Positions 1-9,555 of a stretch of DNA of 30,832 bases are shown piece after piece. The stretch spans positions 1-30,832 of the forward strand of contig JAUWBH010000059.1 in assembly GCA_030605085.1 (NCBI GenBank), in the 5' to 3' direction. A model generated the notes under the pieces. It had not been told where the DNA came from. It saw nothing but the letters and a program-made list of their open reading frames with translations, and did not search any database. A program made the translations under genes and the position numbers. The stretch's first letter is position 1. Each line of letters begins with the position of its first letter. The DNA is from Promethearchaeota archaeon (GTDB lineage Archaea > Asgardarchaeota > Lokiarchaeia > Sigynarchaeales > SOKP01).

Positions 1-284
1 CCCGTGAGCGGGTATTTCAAGTCGAAAAGCTCGTAAAGGATCATTTTAATTTTTTGTTGATAAGATAACAAATTCCACATTCTAATATCCCTTCCAAACC
101 GCTTCCCGCATGCTAAGCACTTAATTCTATGAAATCTCCCATCTTCCACGTTATTAAATCCGTTATATGCAAGTGTACCTAAATGAGAGCATGGTTTTTG
201 TGAATTAGATTTTGAATTCCGCTTTTTTGGACCGGAAAAAAAATTTATACGGATTTCATCTTCTAAATTAGTATAAATCGTCAT
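1..284 (-). pseudogene. DDE transposase, N-terminal part, cut by window edge
   Basis: The minus strand encodes the first ~94 residues of a transposase nearly identical to the one beginning at 616, in the opposite orientation. The start ATG (282-284) sits in the same context as that copy, with an AAAAATTGGTG stretch just upstream in both. Visible features are a Cys pair in KCLACGKR, probably part of a zinc finger, followed by the start of a helix-turn-helix-like region. The two copies differ at several residues (for example NNVEDGRFHR here against NIVNGGRPHR), so they are separate insertions or an older duplication. Completeness cannot be judged because the window begins inside it. Confidence 0.8.
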
Positions 285-339
285 TTTATTCCACCAATTT
301 TTAACTTCTAATTAATAATGGGGAGAATTTCTATTTTAA

Positions 340-376
340 TGTTTCCCCGGAAGCTGGGGCGCCTAGCGGCCCAAAG
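340..376. other. GC-rich hairpin island between the two transposase copies
   Basis: A short GC-rich patch stands out in very AT-rich sequence. It holds a CCCC...GGGG stem with a 7-nt loop, followed by a second GC-rich stretch with partial self-complementarity. It may be a relic of a mobile-element end or of a structured RNA. The rest of the 285-473 interval shows no gene. Confidence 0.35.
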
Positions 377-473
377 AGTGATAGTTCAATTAACATGAAT
401 GGAACAGATCCAAAGGTTTAAATGACATCCATCTAAATTTTTACAAAATAAGTAAAAGAAAAAAAATTGTGTA

Positions 474-1958
474 ATGACCTAAAAGGCATTAATGCCAAAA
501 TGAGTGTATTTTTAATTTTATCTTTTTGACTAAAATTTAAAAATCATAAATTTAAGACCGACAATAATCTTTGCTATATCAATATTATTTAGATATAAAA
601 AATTGGTGCTGCAAAATGACGATTTATCTAAATTTAGAAGATGAAATTCGTATAAATTTTTTTTCCAGTCCAAAAAAGCGGAATTCAAAATCTAATTCAC
701 AAAAACTATGCTCTCATTTAGGTACACTTGCATATAACGGATTTAATATTGTGAACGGGGGGAGACCTCATAGAACTAAATGCTTAACGTGCGGGAAGCG
801 GTTTGGAAGGGATATTGAAATGTGGAATTTATTATCTTATCAACAAAAAATTAAAATGATCCTTTACGAGCTGTTTGACTTGAAATATCCGCTCACAGGA
901 GTAGCAAAAAGATGGGGAATTCCTCAAGAAAAATTAAGTCGATTTAAAAAATGGTATATCTCGCAAGTATTTCAACAGAATTCGGAGTTAATTGAACAGA
1001 AATTAAAAGCCCTTCCAAGAGGGGTTATTTTAGGTGACGAGACATACATGGGTCCTCTAGGCAATTCCAATGCAGAAATTGTATTTATCAACAATGATTA
1101 TGAAACGCTTTCCACTGGACTCGTAGGCGAGGAGATCTAAAGGAATCGATTCTTAAAGCATTCGAAAAAATCCCTGAAGCGTGTAGGAAAAAGCTTAAAA
1201 TCCTCATCACGGATGGAGAGCCTTCCTATAAATCAATTGCCAAACAATTCGGCAGTAAAGTAATCCATGTTGTCCAATTTCACAATAAAGATCAACGCGG
1301 AGAAATTATCATCAGCAAATACCAAAACTCGGTCCTCACTACTTGCATTATAAGATCTATACGCATTGGAAGGCTTTTTATCGCGATAAGCACGAGTTAA
1401 AGTTTAAGCGGGAGATCAAGTTCATTAAAGGGAAAGTTCAAGCAAAGAGAGGCAGACCTCGAAATTCAAATCAGGTTCAAAACAAGAACGCACGATGGCG
1501 GCAAAAATTGGAGAACTATCAATCCGATTCGTTCCAGAAAGAAGGTTCTGCCAAAGTCTATGTGAATTTCGAGACTAATAAATTATCAATGCGAGCGGGC
1601 ACCAAGAAGTGGATGATTCAGATGCTCACCCCAATTTTCAAAATTTTTAGGGGAAAACACGTTACTACTAACTTGATAGAAAGCAAACATTCACAAGTAA
1701 AGGGGAATGGAGCGGGGAAAAAGCAAAGAGATGTGGAATACGGTCATCAATTATTCACGTTAAATGCGTTCTTCGTTGAATTCCACTATTTGCCGTTTAC
1801 AAATCTGACGGGATGCCCCTTGTACAAGTATTTAATGATAGAAAGTAAAAAAAAAGAATTGGGGTATAGAATCCTTGAGGGCAAGCGAAAATCCATTCAA
1901 ACCGTTTTAATCGCATTCGACTAAAACTTTAAATTTCTTTATGACCTAAAAGGCATTA
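474..1958 (+). mobile_element. Insertion sequence bounded by an 18-bp direct repeat
   Basis: The sequence ATGACCTAAAAGGCATTA occurs at 474-491 and again at 1941-1958 in the same orientation, on either side of the transposase gene. A direct repeat this long could be an unusual target duplication, or a repeat belonging to the element. At the left end it continues into the palindrome GGCATTAATGCC. No longer terminal inverted repeats were found by eye, so the true ends are uncertain. The opposite-strand relative at 1-284 makes this an inverted pair that could recombine. Confidence 0.55.
616..1924 (+). pseudogene. DDE-type transposase broken by two frameshifts
   Basis: The protein runs in three frames. 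Frame one (616-1140) carries a Cys-pair N-terminus, a helix-turn-helix region (GVAKRWGIPQEKLSRFKKW) and a first acidic motif GDETYMG. It ends at TAA near 1138, just as the next frame opens (DLKESILKAFEKIPEACRKK), which holds a second acidic motif ITDGEPSYKSI and HVVQFHNK. Near 1320-1335 the frame changes again and continues to 1924 with TTNLIESKHSQVKG, the likely third catalytic acid. Start 616 is chosen because the opposite copy shares it. A programmed shift is possible at the first junction, but two shifts make decay or indel errors more likely. The IS family was not identified. Confidence 0.75.
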
Positions 1959-2137
1959 TACCCGAATTTTCACATTTTTACTTTTTTTCCAAGATTTTAT
2001 ATAATAGTTCTATAATTTCATGTAAAATACAGTATTCTTATTAACATTTATATAGACCTTTGTAATTAATATATAATTAATTAAAACATTTAATAAATAC
2101 AAAAACATCAAATAATTTTATAAATAAAATAAATTAT

Positions 2138-2141
2138 GGAG
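2138..2141 (+). promoter_or_regulatory. Ribosome binding site of the transporter gene
   Basis: GGAG lies 5 nt before ATG 2147 and 8 nt before the adjacent ATG 2150, so either could start translation. An AT-rich TATA-like stretch (around 2045-2085) lies upstream. Confidence 0.5.
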
Positions 2142-2146
2142 AATTA

Positions 2147-3550
2147 ATGATGAGTTCTACAGAATTAGATGAAAGTGGATGGGGTACCGCTTCTACATGG
2201 AAAATGCTTTCTTATTCGTTTGGTTATCTAATTGGGACCGCTTTAGGAGGAGCATTTTTCGTTGTTGTCTTTTACTATTATGAAGTCGAACTCGGCATGA
2301 ATGTGGCATTATTAGGCTTGGCAATAGTAATATATGGAGTTTATAACATGTTCAATAATCCACTATTCGGCTACTTGACAGACAGACCTTTAAAATGGAC
2401 TAGAAAGTGGGGAATGCGGTTCCCATGGATAATGATCGGGATTTTTCCGACAATAATTTTGTATTATTTTCTATTTGCGGTTCCCGAGACTTTTCTTGGC
2501 GATGACTGGGCATTATTTTGGTGGTTTTTAATTATCGCCTGTTTATTAGACACATTTTATTCGATTTTTCTACCACAAATACATGGTGGCGTAGCGAACC
2601 ATTTTCGAACGGAGTTTGAACGCAGGAAGTTCAGTGCTATAAACAATACTATTCCAGGTTTATTAGCTGTTCCTTTAGCTATTATTATACCGCTTATTAT
2701 TGTGTATGGGGATAGGGGGAGTTTTATTTTAGCAGCTTTTATTACAGTAATAGCTTGGTTAATTTTCGCTTTTTTACTGATTCCAGGTGCACGAGAATCT
2801 GAACAATTAAAAGAATCTTTCATTAAGGGATACGAGACTTCCGGAACTAAGACATTTTGGAAAACGATGAAAACTGGGCTTGGACGGAGAAACTTTGCGG
2901 TATCTCTTACCGTTCTCGCCTTAGTGAGCACCGCAGGAGCTTTATATTATGCTTCTGGTATCTATTTCATGAAAGACATCGTAAGATTGCCTTTAATATA
3001 TTCGATTTACACTACTTTAGCAGCTTTTATTGGTTTTATAATAGCAGTACCCTTATGGACTAAATTTGCTAAGAAAAAGGGATTTAAAAAAACATACACA
3101 CTAGGTTTGTTGATGATGGCATGTTCTTACCTACCCGTTTTATGGATAACGACATTAAACGAGGCTATCATATTTGGTTTTATAGGCGGTTTTGTTGCAT
3201 CGTGCGCTACTATAATGTATGCGCCGATTGTATCGGATTGTTACGATGATGTCGCTACAGTGACAGGAAGGCGGGATGAGGCTACACTCCAGGGGATTAG
3301 AAACTTTTTCTTCCGTATTGCTATAGTCGTCTTTGGTCCTATAATCGCAGTTGTACATATTATATATGGATACAATCCAGATCCGAAAGCTACGCAAACA
3401 GCAATGGCTATATGGGGTATACGCGTTCACATGGGGGTTATACCAATGATCATTACATTTATCGCGTTTTTGATTGTGTGGAGATTTTATGACCTTGAAG
3501 GTGCAAAGAAGCAAGAAATGATCTCCAAATTGAAGGAAATGGGTTTTTAA
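2147..3550 (+). CDS. GPH-type MFS sugar transporter
   Basis: A 467-residue polytopic membrane protein with about 12 hydrophobic segments. The N-terminal half has YNMFNNPLFGYLTDR, the loop typical of the glycoside-pentoside-hexuronide:cation symporters (MelB-like), followed by RFPWIMIG. These proteins move sugars across the cytoplasmic membrane with a cation. The central loop (IPGARESEQLKESF) separates the two bundles. It is followed, after one opposite-strand gene, by a GH31 enzyme resembling sulfoquinovosidase. In bacteria YihQ is encoded with GPH transporters (YihO/YihP), so uptake of a sulfoquinovose glycoside is a reasonable inference, but substrate cannot be read from the sequence. Confidence 0.85.
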   Translation: MMSSTELDESGWGTASTWKMLSYSFGYLIGTALGGAFFVVVFYYYEVELGMNVALLGLAIVIYGVYNMFNNPLFGYLTDRPLKWTRKWGMRFPWIMIGIFPTIILYYFLFAVPETFLGDDWALFWWFLIIACLLDTFYSIFLPQIHGGVANHFRTEFERRKFSAINNTIPGLLAVPLAIIIPLIIVYGDRGSFILAAFITVIAWLIFAFLLIPGARESEQLKESFIKGYETSGTKTFWKTMKTGLGRRNFAVSLTVLALVSTAGALYYASGIYFMKDIVRLPLIYSIYTTLAAFIGFIIAVPLWTKFAKKKGFKKTYTLGLLMMACSYLPVLWITTLNEAIIFGFIGGFVASCATIMYAPIVSDCYDDVATVTGRRDEATLQGIRNFFFRIAIVVFGPIIAVVHIIYGYNPDPKATQTAMAIWGIRVHMGVIPMIITFIAFLIVWRFYDLEGAKKQEMISKLKEMGF

Positions 3551-3678
3551 TTGGTTTCGCTATTTAAGATAGCTTTTTTTTTTTAATTAATTCTTTTTTA
3601 ATCTTATAATATAGAATAAATGACCTTAATATAGTGTAAATGAGATTTTTATAATGAAATCCAAAAGCGAGCTTTTAA

Positions 3679-4536
3679 TTAAAGCATCCCTCCAAATAAT
3701 TTCGAATCCAGACTTATTGTAAAATCTTCTCTGATATATATTTGAGTTGAAAAATAACTTGACAATATTTTTATTAAGTGCCAAATTTCTGCGGCTTTTA
3801 ACTTAACATGATATTTATTGAACAAGTGATCCTTTATTTCTTGTGTTGTAAAATAATCTTTTTCTCCCTTTTGATCGTTTAATTCCTTAATAGAATCTGA
3901 GAGAGTATAGATTTTTTTAATTTCGTTCCTTGATGTTGCTAGAAAAGATTTGAAATCTTCGTGAATAAAGAATTTTTGTACTATTTTTTTCTCGTTTATT
4001 ATTGAGCTTTCTTTGAATTTTTTAGGCCTAATAATCTTGTTTCTTTCCACAATAATATAATCTTTATATGAATTTTTTTCTTGTTCGTATTCTTCCCTTG
4101 TCATTAGCTTAATATAAAAATTGAAAGACTCTTTAAAAATGTATGAAAAGTATTTTAAAATATGTTCCTTTAGATCTTTCAAGTAGTAATCTATTATGAT
4201 TAAAATTTTTTCGCCTCTGAAGCTTCCATATAATACTGTAGCAATCGTAACGATACTGATGTTCTGTTTAATCTTCTCTACATCTATCTCATCAATTAAT
4301 TGATTTAATTCGTCTGTTGGTTGCGGAATAGAAAACTCAAAATCTACAGCCGTATATCCTCGAACTATAAAATTAGTATCAATATGTGCTTCAAAAGCGT
4401 GTTCACAAATAAGTTTCTTGGGAATGTGAATTGTAGTAAGTTTTTCTTTATTCATAATATCAATTGGAACATATACGGCCTTTTTTGTATTACATTTAGG
4501 ACACACACAAACTACACTTTTTTGAGGATTTATCAT
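3679..4536 (-). CDS. Zinc-ribbon protein of unknown function
   Basis: A 285-residue soluble protein. The N-terminus has a CxCPKC cluster (residues 10-15) and a single later Cys-x-His (CEH), suggesting a metal-binding ribbon, followed by HIDTNFIVRGYTAVDFEF. The middle (about residues 85-150) is predicted mixed alpha/beta. The C-terminal 70 residues (YFTTQEIKDHLFNKYHVKLKAAEIWHLIKIL) look like a winged-helix fold. I do not recognise a named family. It is read opposite to the flanking transporter and GH31 genes and so belongs to neither unit. A regulatory or adaptor role is only a guess. Confidence 0.65.
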   Translation of the reverse strand: MINPQKSVVCVCPKCNTKKAVYVPIDIMNKEKLTTIHIPKKLICEHAFEAHIDTNFIVRGYTAVDFEFSIPQPTDELNQLIDEIDVEKIKQNISIVTIATVLYGSFRGEKILIIIDYYLKDLKEHILKYFSYIFKESFNFYIKLMTREEYEQEKNSYKDYIIVERNKIIRPKKFKESSIINEKKIVQKFFIHEDFKSFLATSRNEIKKIYTLSDSIKELNDQKGEKDYFTTQEIKDHLFNKYHVKLKAAEIWHLIKILSSYFSTQIYIREDFTISLDSKLFGGML

Positions 4537-4658
4537 TTAAAAAATAACACCATAATTAAAAAATTAGTATCCCAACTTAATTTGAAAAATTAATATATGA
4601 TCTATCCCTATTTGGATTAATAAAATTATGCTTTTTATATTTTTGTGATATATGTAAA

Positions 4659-6349
4659 GATGCTACCATTAATCGATTTTGGATTTCAATTCAAGCCTAT
4701 CCATCTGAAGCAATATATGGGTGTGGGGAGCAATATTCTGAATTAAATTTAAGGGGGAGAGAAATTCCTCTGTGGGTTGAAGAACAGGGGATTGGAAGGG
4801 GTTCGCCACCTATTACAGGGGATTGGTATACTACATATTACCCCAACCAAGTTTTGTATCATCCAATAACTATTTTTGCCATGTTGAAGCAACAAGTTAT
4901 TCAAAATTTAATTTTGAAGATGAAGATTTCCATAGATTACATATGTGGTGTATCCCCGAAAGAATATTAATTGGTAAATTTAACACTTCACTTGAAGTCG
5001 TTAGTAAATTATCAGAACATTTAGGTCGTCAACCAGAGTTGCCTGATTGGGCATATGATGGGGTATGGCTTGGAATACAAGGAGGACCCGAAATTGTAGA
5101 TCAAAAAATAAAGCGTGCTGTTGAAAAAGGCGTTAAAATTGCTGCTGTGTGGTGTCAAGATTGGCAAGGGGTTCGCATGCTACCTTCAGGTAAACGATTA
5201 TTTTGGAATTGGGAATATGATAATAAAATTTACCCAGATTTACCAAATTTTATTAAAAAATTAAAAGAAAAAGGAATCAGATTTCTTGGATATATAAATT
5301 CATTCTTAGCGATGGATGGTGACCAATACAAAGAGGCTTCAAAAAATGGTTTTTGCATAAAAGATCAAGAAGGAAACGATTATAATGTTCCAACAGATAG
5401 TCAAGAAGCAACTTTGATCGATTTATCGAACACTAAAGCGATTGAATGGATTAAATCAATAGTAAAAAAAAATATGATTGAGGTTGGACTTTCGGGATGG
5501 ATGCATGATTATGGGGAATATCTTCCAACAGACGCAGTATTACACTCTGGAGAGGATCCGGAACTTTTTCATAATAAATATCCTGTTATTTGGGCTAAAA
5601 TTGTATATGATGCTGTTAAAGAAGCTAACAAGTTAGGAGAAATTGTATTCTTTACCAGAGCAGGCTATACAGGAACGTCAAGATATACAACATTAGTTTG
5701 GGCGGGAGATCAACTTGTCAATTGGAGTATGGATGACGGATTAGCATCGGTTATTCCTGCGGGAATCTCGTTAGGTATATGCGGTATAGGCTATTTCCAT
5801 TCTGATATCGGTGGATTTCATACGTTTCCAAAAATCACTAGGGATAAGGAGATATTTATGCGGTGGGCTGAGTTGGAGGTTTTCAGTCCTGTTATGAGAA
5901 CTCACGAAGGTGTTAATCCTAATTTGAATTGGCAATTTGATTCTGATGATGAGTGTCTTGAACATTTAGCTAAAATGAGTCGAATTTACTTTCATCTTAA
6001 ACCCTATTACAAGCATATATCTAAAAAATACATAGAGAGTGGTTTACCTCTTATCCGAGCAATGTATTTGCACTATGAAAACGATCCTGGAATCCACAAA
6101 ATTAAATATCAGTATTTATTAGGAAGAGATTTGCTCGTTGCCCCAGTAATTAAGCTGAAACAAATTGAATGGAGAGTGTATTTTCCCAACGATTTATGGG
6201 TTCATGTTTGGTCCGGTAAAGAATATGGTAAAGGTTGGAAAGAAATAGATGCTCCAATAGGAGAACCACCTGTGTTTTATCGAAAAGAATCGAAATTTAG
6301 GAAGCTCTTTGAACAATTAAATAATATTAAACGAATTAAAAGATTGTAA
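4659..6349 (+). pseudogene. GH31 glycosidase, sulfoquinovosidase (YihQ)-like, 5' end decayed
   Basis: From 4823 onward the 508-residue frame follows E. coli YihQ closely from memory: LGRQPELPDWAYDGVWLGIQ, CQDWQGVRMLPSGKR, then SGWMHDYGEYLPTD with the expected nucleophile Asp (codon at about 5507), FFTRAGYTG, WAGDQLVNWSMDDGLASV, and HSDIGG with the expected acid/base Asp. The product would hydrolyse an alpha-glycoside, probably of sulfoquinovose. Upstream, 4659-4843 encodes YihQ-like IYGCGEQYSELNLRGREIPLW in another frame. One extra C in the CCCC run at 4841-4844 would join the two frames. About 110 N-terminal residues of the beta-sandwich domain are not recognisable and no start codon is visible in the first frame. 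It is either a decaying gene or an indel combined with a 5' truncation. Specificity residues were not verified. Confidence 0.8.
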
Positions 6350-6354
6350 TTACA

Positions 6355-7122
6355 ATGCGAGAAAAAGTAAAAAAGTTGATAAACAATTATATTCAGAAAT
6401 ACAAAAAAGAATATAGAATAGAAACTATAGAAAAGCCGCTTATCGCCTTTGCAAATGCACACGATCCACTTTTTTTAGAATTAAAGAAAATTATAGGCGA
6501 TTCTCATAAACTTCCTAGGGAATTACTGCCAAATGCCAATTCTATAATCTCATATTTTATCCCGTTTAAAATGGAAATTGTTCAAAGTAATAGTAAAGGT
6601 GAAAGATGTTCCGAAGAATGGGTTCTTACCTATATTAAAGTAAATAAGTTAATTACGGATTTAAACGATTTTTTAGCGTACAAATTAAAAAAGTTAGATT
6701 TTGATTCAATAAATATCCCGCCGACTCATAATTTTGATAAAAGTAAATTAGTTAGTTATTGGTCCCATAAGCACGCTGCCTATATTGCGGGATTAGGTAA
6801 ATTTGGTTTACATAAAATGTTAATAACTGATAAAGGATGTTGTGGCAGGCTAGGAAGCTTGATAACAACAGCCAAAATTAAAGCATCAGAAAGAAGAAAT
6901 AATGAGTATTGCCTTTATTTTTACAATAAATCGTGTAAAAAGTGTGTTGAAAATTGTATATTTGGTGCTTTAAAATTAGGTACTTTTGATAGACATAAGT
7001 GTTATTCGGTATTAAAAGACAATGGTAAATTTTATTCAAAGTTTGGTTTAGCTGATGTATGTGGTAAATGCGCGTGTATCGTCCCTTGTTCTTTAGAAAA
7101 TCCTGTAAAATCAGCAGAATAA
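6355..7122 (+). CDS. QueG-like iron-sulfur reductase
   Basis: A 255-residue protein of the epoxyqueuosine reductase-like iron-sulfur group. GLGKFGLHKMLITDKGCCGRLGSLIT matches the core motif of QueG and the related reductive-dehalogenase-like domain. Two C-terminal clusters (CKKCVENC; CGKCACIVPC) fit paired [4Fe-4S] sites. Family members reduce a substrate using cobalamin and iron-sulfur clusters. This one is shorter than bacterial QueG (about 350-380 residues) and lacks its C-terminal repeats, so true epoxyqueuosine activity is doubtful. It starts 5 nt after the GH31 stop and is probably cotranscribed with it. Confidence 0.7.
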   Translation: MREKVKKLINNYIQKYKKEYRIETIEKPLIAFANAHDPLFLELKKIIGDSHKLPRELLPNANSIISYFIPFKMEIVQSNSKGERCSEEWVLTYIKVNKLITDLNDFLAYKLKKLDFDSINIPPTHNFDKSKLVSYWSHKHAAYIAGLGKFGLHKMLITDKGCCGRLGSLITTAKIKASERRNNEYCLYFYNKSCKKCVENCIFGALKLGTFDRHKCYSVLKDNGKFYSKFGLADVCGKCACIVPCSLENPVKSAE

Positions 7123-7149
7123 ATTTTTAAATACAATGTCATTTAATTA

Positions 7150-8401
7150 TAGTCTAGACCATTAAAATGAATAAAACTATACTCACTTTATTTCAAATAA
7201 TAGTATCAACGATGTTGTGTTGAATTATTTGTGGCATCAGTCCGAATGCCTCTATCCCATCAACCGAAACGGAATTTGGGAATGCTTTTCTCAAGATGTT
7301 GTATCCCGCATTTACATCTGCGTTAATAATCGTTCCGTTTGAAGTTCTAAACAATCCTCTTGAGATTCTTCTTCCTAAATATGTATCGTGTTTTTTAATT
7401 TCTTCATTGTCTAAGAAGCTACATTTTGATGTGTAAGATTCGTCATCCGTTTCAAACTGTATTCCTACTAATTTCGATTTATATTTGATTTGTTGTAGTA
7501 ATTTATGAAAAGGAATTTGAACGAAATTTTGGTTATTTTTCTTTCCTATTTTAATTTTTTGTTTCCAACCATGATTGTATCCAATTACGATCGTTCCAAT
7601 ATTATTTTGAACGCAATAATCTACGATAAATCGCGAAATTCGATGAAATAATGTAGTAATCTTATTATTTCGTTTCAAATGTAATTTCATAATTCTTTCT
7701 GTATCCTGAAAATTACCTTTTTTGGTTTCAACGCTTCTGTAATACGCTAATTGTTTGTTGTAAAATTGATTTATGGATTTTAAAATCTTACCTTTAACAA
7801 CAATCGGCTTTTTACCGATATTGTTTACCGCAGTTATAAGATTGTTCAATCCCAGATCAATTGCTAAAATATTAGCTTGATTTAATCCTAAATTCTGTTC
7901 TTCTTTTTCGTACACGATTTCTATTTTGTAATTTATTCCTAACGGTACAATTCTTATTTCTTTTAATTTATTTTGAATCCTTGTTTTTATAGGTTTGAGA
8001 TTAACTCTTTTAGGAAAGTAAAGATAACCATTCTGAATTCTACATTGTTGATTTGTAAAAATAACAATAGACTCTCCGTTCTTTTGTTTGTATTTTGGAA
8101 TCTGTGGTTTTCTTTTATATTTATGAGAATTTACTTTATAATCTTTATTAGCTCTAAAATACGATTTCCAATTTCTTGAAACATACTTAAGAATCTGCTG
8201 AGATGTTTGAGAAGGTAAATTTTCATACGCTTCTTTGTGTTTAAGAATGAAATCCAAATCGTAATAAGAAAGAATATTACTCAAATGAAAGAAATCTTGT
8301 CTAAAGTACCAATTAGCTAAATTGTATAAATTTTTGGCTTTATGACACAAATTAGATAATTTCATCGAAGATTTTACTTGAACAATCTCAGTTAATCTCA
8401 T
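7150..8401 (-). mobile_element. TnpB-only IS200/IS605-type element
   Basis: No tnpA is present, so this is an IS1341-like element carrying tnpB alone. The sequence just past the tnpB stop (7150-7192) recurs at 9944-9983, which places the element's right end at about 7150. No repeat marking the left end was found in 8402-8651, an AT-rich stretch without a gene. Confidence 0.65.
7193..8401 (-). CDS. tnpB: TnpB RNA-guided nuclease (OrfB family)
   Basis: A complete 402-residue TnpB. The first RuvC acid is in LAIDLGLNNLIT and the third in NADVNAGYNIL. The zinc-finger region is reduced to ESYTSKCSFLDNEE. In the second RuvC position, where many TnpBs have IVIEDL, it has IGTIVIGYNHGWKQ with no Glu. 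The acidic cluster FETDDESYTSK could supply it, as I recall for a TnpB subfamily with a relocated glutamate. TnpB nucleases are guided by an RNA made from the 3' end of their own element. Start ATG 8401 gives the usual N-terminus. It ends in TGA. A 3' fragment of a close relative lies at 9984-10082. Confidence 0.9.
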   Translation of the reverse strand: MRLTEIVQVKSSMKLSNLCHKAKNLYNLANWYFRQDFFHLSNILSYYDLDFILKHKEAYENLPSQTSQQILKYVSRNWKSYFRANKDYKVNSHKYKRKPQIPKYKQKNGESIVIFTNQQCRIQNGYLYFPKRVNLKPIKTRIQNKLKEIRIVPLGINYKIEIVYEKEEQNLGLNQANILAIDLGLNNLITAVNNIGKKPIVVKGKILKSINQFYNKQLAYYRSVETKKGNFQDTERIMKLHLKRNNKITTLFHRISRFIVDYCVQNNIGTIVIGYNHGWKQKIKIGKKNNQNFVQIPFHKLLQQIKYKSKLVGIQFETDDESYTSKCSFLDNEEIKKHDTYLGRRISRGLFRTSNGTIINADVNAGYNILRKAFPNSVSVDGIEAFGLMPQIIQHNIVDTII

Positions 8402-8651
8402 CCTATTAAAATTAATTTGTCTCCATTAATGTTATCAAATAAATATGTAATATATTAATCTTTACATATAGTTTTGTAGTAATATTATAAAATGAGTGTA
8501 TTCTTTATATTGATTATAGATTGTTAATTTACTAATTTATTAAAAACGATCATTATTACATCCTGATAATATCAAATGATATAATTTTTATGTAATGTAT
8601 TCATTTTCTCTTTTTATAAAAAACATTTGCACTAAATTGGAGTGTTAAAAT

Positions 8652-9488
8652 ATGATATTTGAATACATTTATATGATAAGAAATGGTTCTGTGGGAATAA
8701 ACTACGAAAGTAAATTAATATTTACAATAGTTTCTTTCATAATATGCCTATATGATTGGAAACAGAATAAGCGAAAAGATTATTTCTGGATTTTCTTAAT
8801 AGGGTCAATTTTTTGGACTTTGGTTGAATTGAGCTTACATTTATCAGGAACTCGAAAAATGGTCCCGCCTTATTTATTCGGTGCTGAAATTCCAAGGTTT
8901 TTTGGAATCCTACTACAAGGAACATTCGAAGGTGCTTTTATGGGTGTATTGGGAGTGTTTTTTGGAGATAGAATGATGAACCCTGAGACTCGTAAAAAAT
9001 ACATTGTTATTTACGCCGTTGTTCTAAGTTTATTACTCGGCTCAACATTATTACAAAGAGTTCCAACTAAAGATGTAGGTGGAGACGTTGCTTCAAGACG
9101 ACAAATGTTCGGGATCACTGGTACAATCTTTTTATTGTCAATAGTAGCAATAAATTTAATTTGGTTATGGAAAAGAGCCAATAAAACCCAGAGGAATAGG
9201 ATCATTTATATGTTCATAGTAATGTTCCTGTTTACAACTGTTTGGACGATTGGCGCATATATAGCAAATACTCGTTGGATTGAAGTAGGGGTTGCACCAG
9301 ATAATTTAAATGAAGCATCAGATAATTTAAGACAAGCTCCACCATTATTAGGGTTTGCCGCTTTAAATTATAATAATGCAATTGAATTCGCCAGCGCATA
9401 TGTACTATTCATCATAATTCCGTACGAGTTGAAACTCATAAGAATTGATAGTGAAATATTGAAAAATGATGAATTGGTTTCCAGATAA
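8652..9488 (+). CDS. Multi-pass membrane protein of unknown function
   Basis: A 278-residue protein with about seven hydrophobic segments (for example FTIVSFIICLYDW, YFWIFLIGSIFWTL, YIVIYAVVLSLLLGS, GITGTIFLLSIVAINLIW, IIYMFIVMFLFTTVW, and a final ASAYVLFIIIPYELKL). A soluble loop near residues 215-235 is rich in Asn and Asp. I recognise no family motif. It is flanked by TnpB sequences on both sides and appears to be a single-gene unit. The ATG at 8652 follows TTGGAGTG, whose GGAG lies about 9 nt upstream and is a good ribosome site. Confidence 0.65.
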   Translation: MIFEYIYMIRNGSVGINYESKLIFTIVSFIICLYDWKQNKRKDYFWIFLIGSIFWTLVELSLHLSGTRKMVPPYLFGAEIPRFFGILLQGTFEGAFMGVLGVFFGDRMMNPETRKKYIVIYAVVLSLLLGSTLLQRVPTKDVGGDVASRRQMFGITGTIFLLSIVAINLIWLWKRANKTQRNRIIYMFIVMFLFTTVWTIGAYIANTRWIEVGVAPDNLNEASDNLRQAPPLLGFAALNYNNAIEFASAYVLFIIIPYELKLIRIDSEILKNDELVSR

Positions 9489-9555
9489 GCTTAAGGTTAT
9501 CAATTTTATTAAAAATGTTAAATAGTATTAAAATATTTTAATAAAAATTGTTTAT

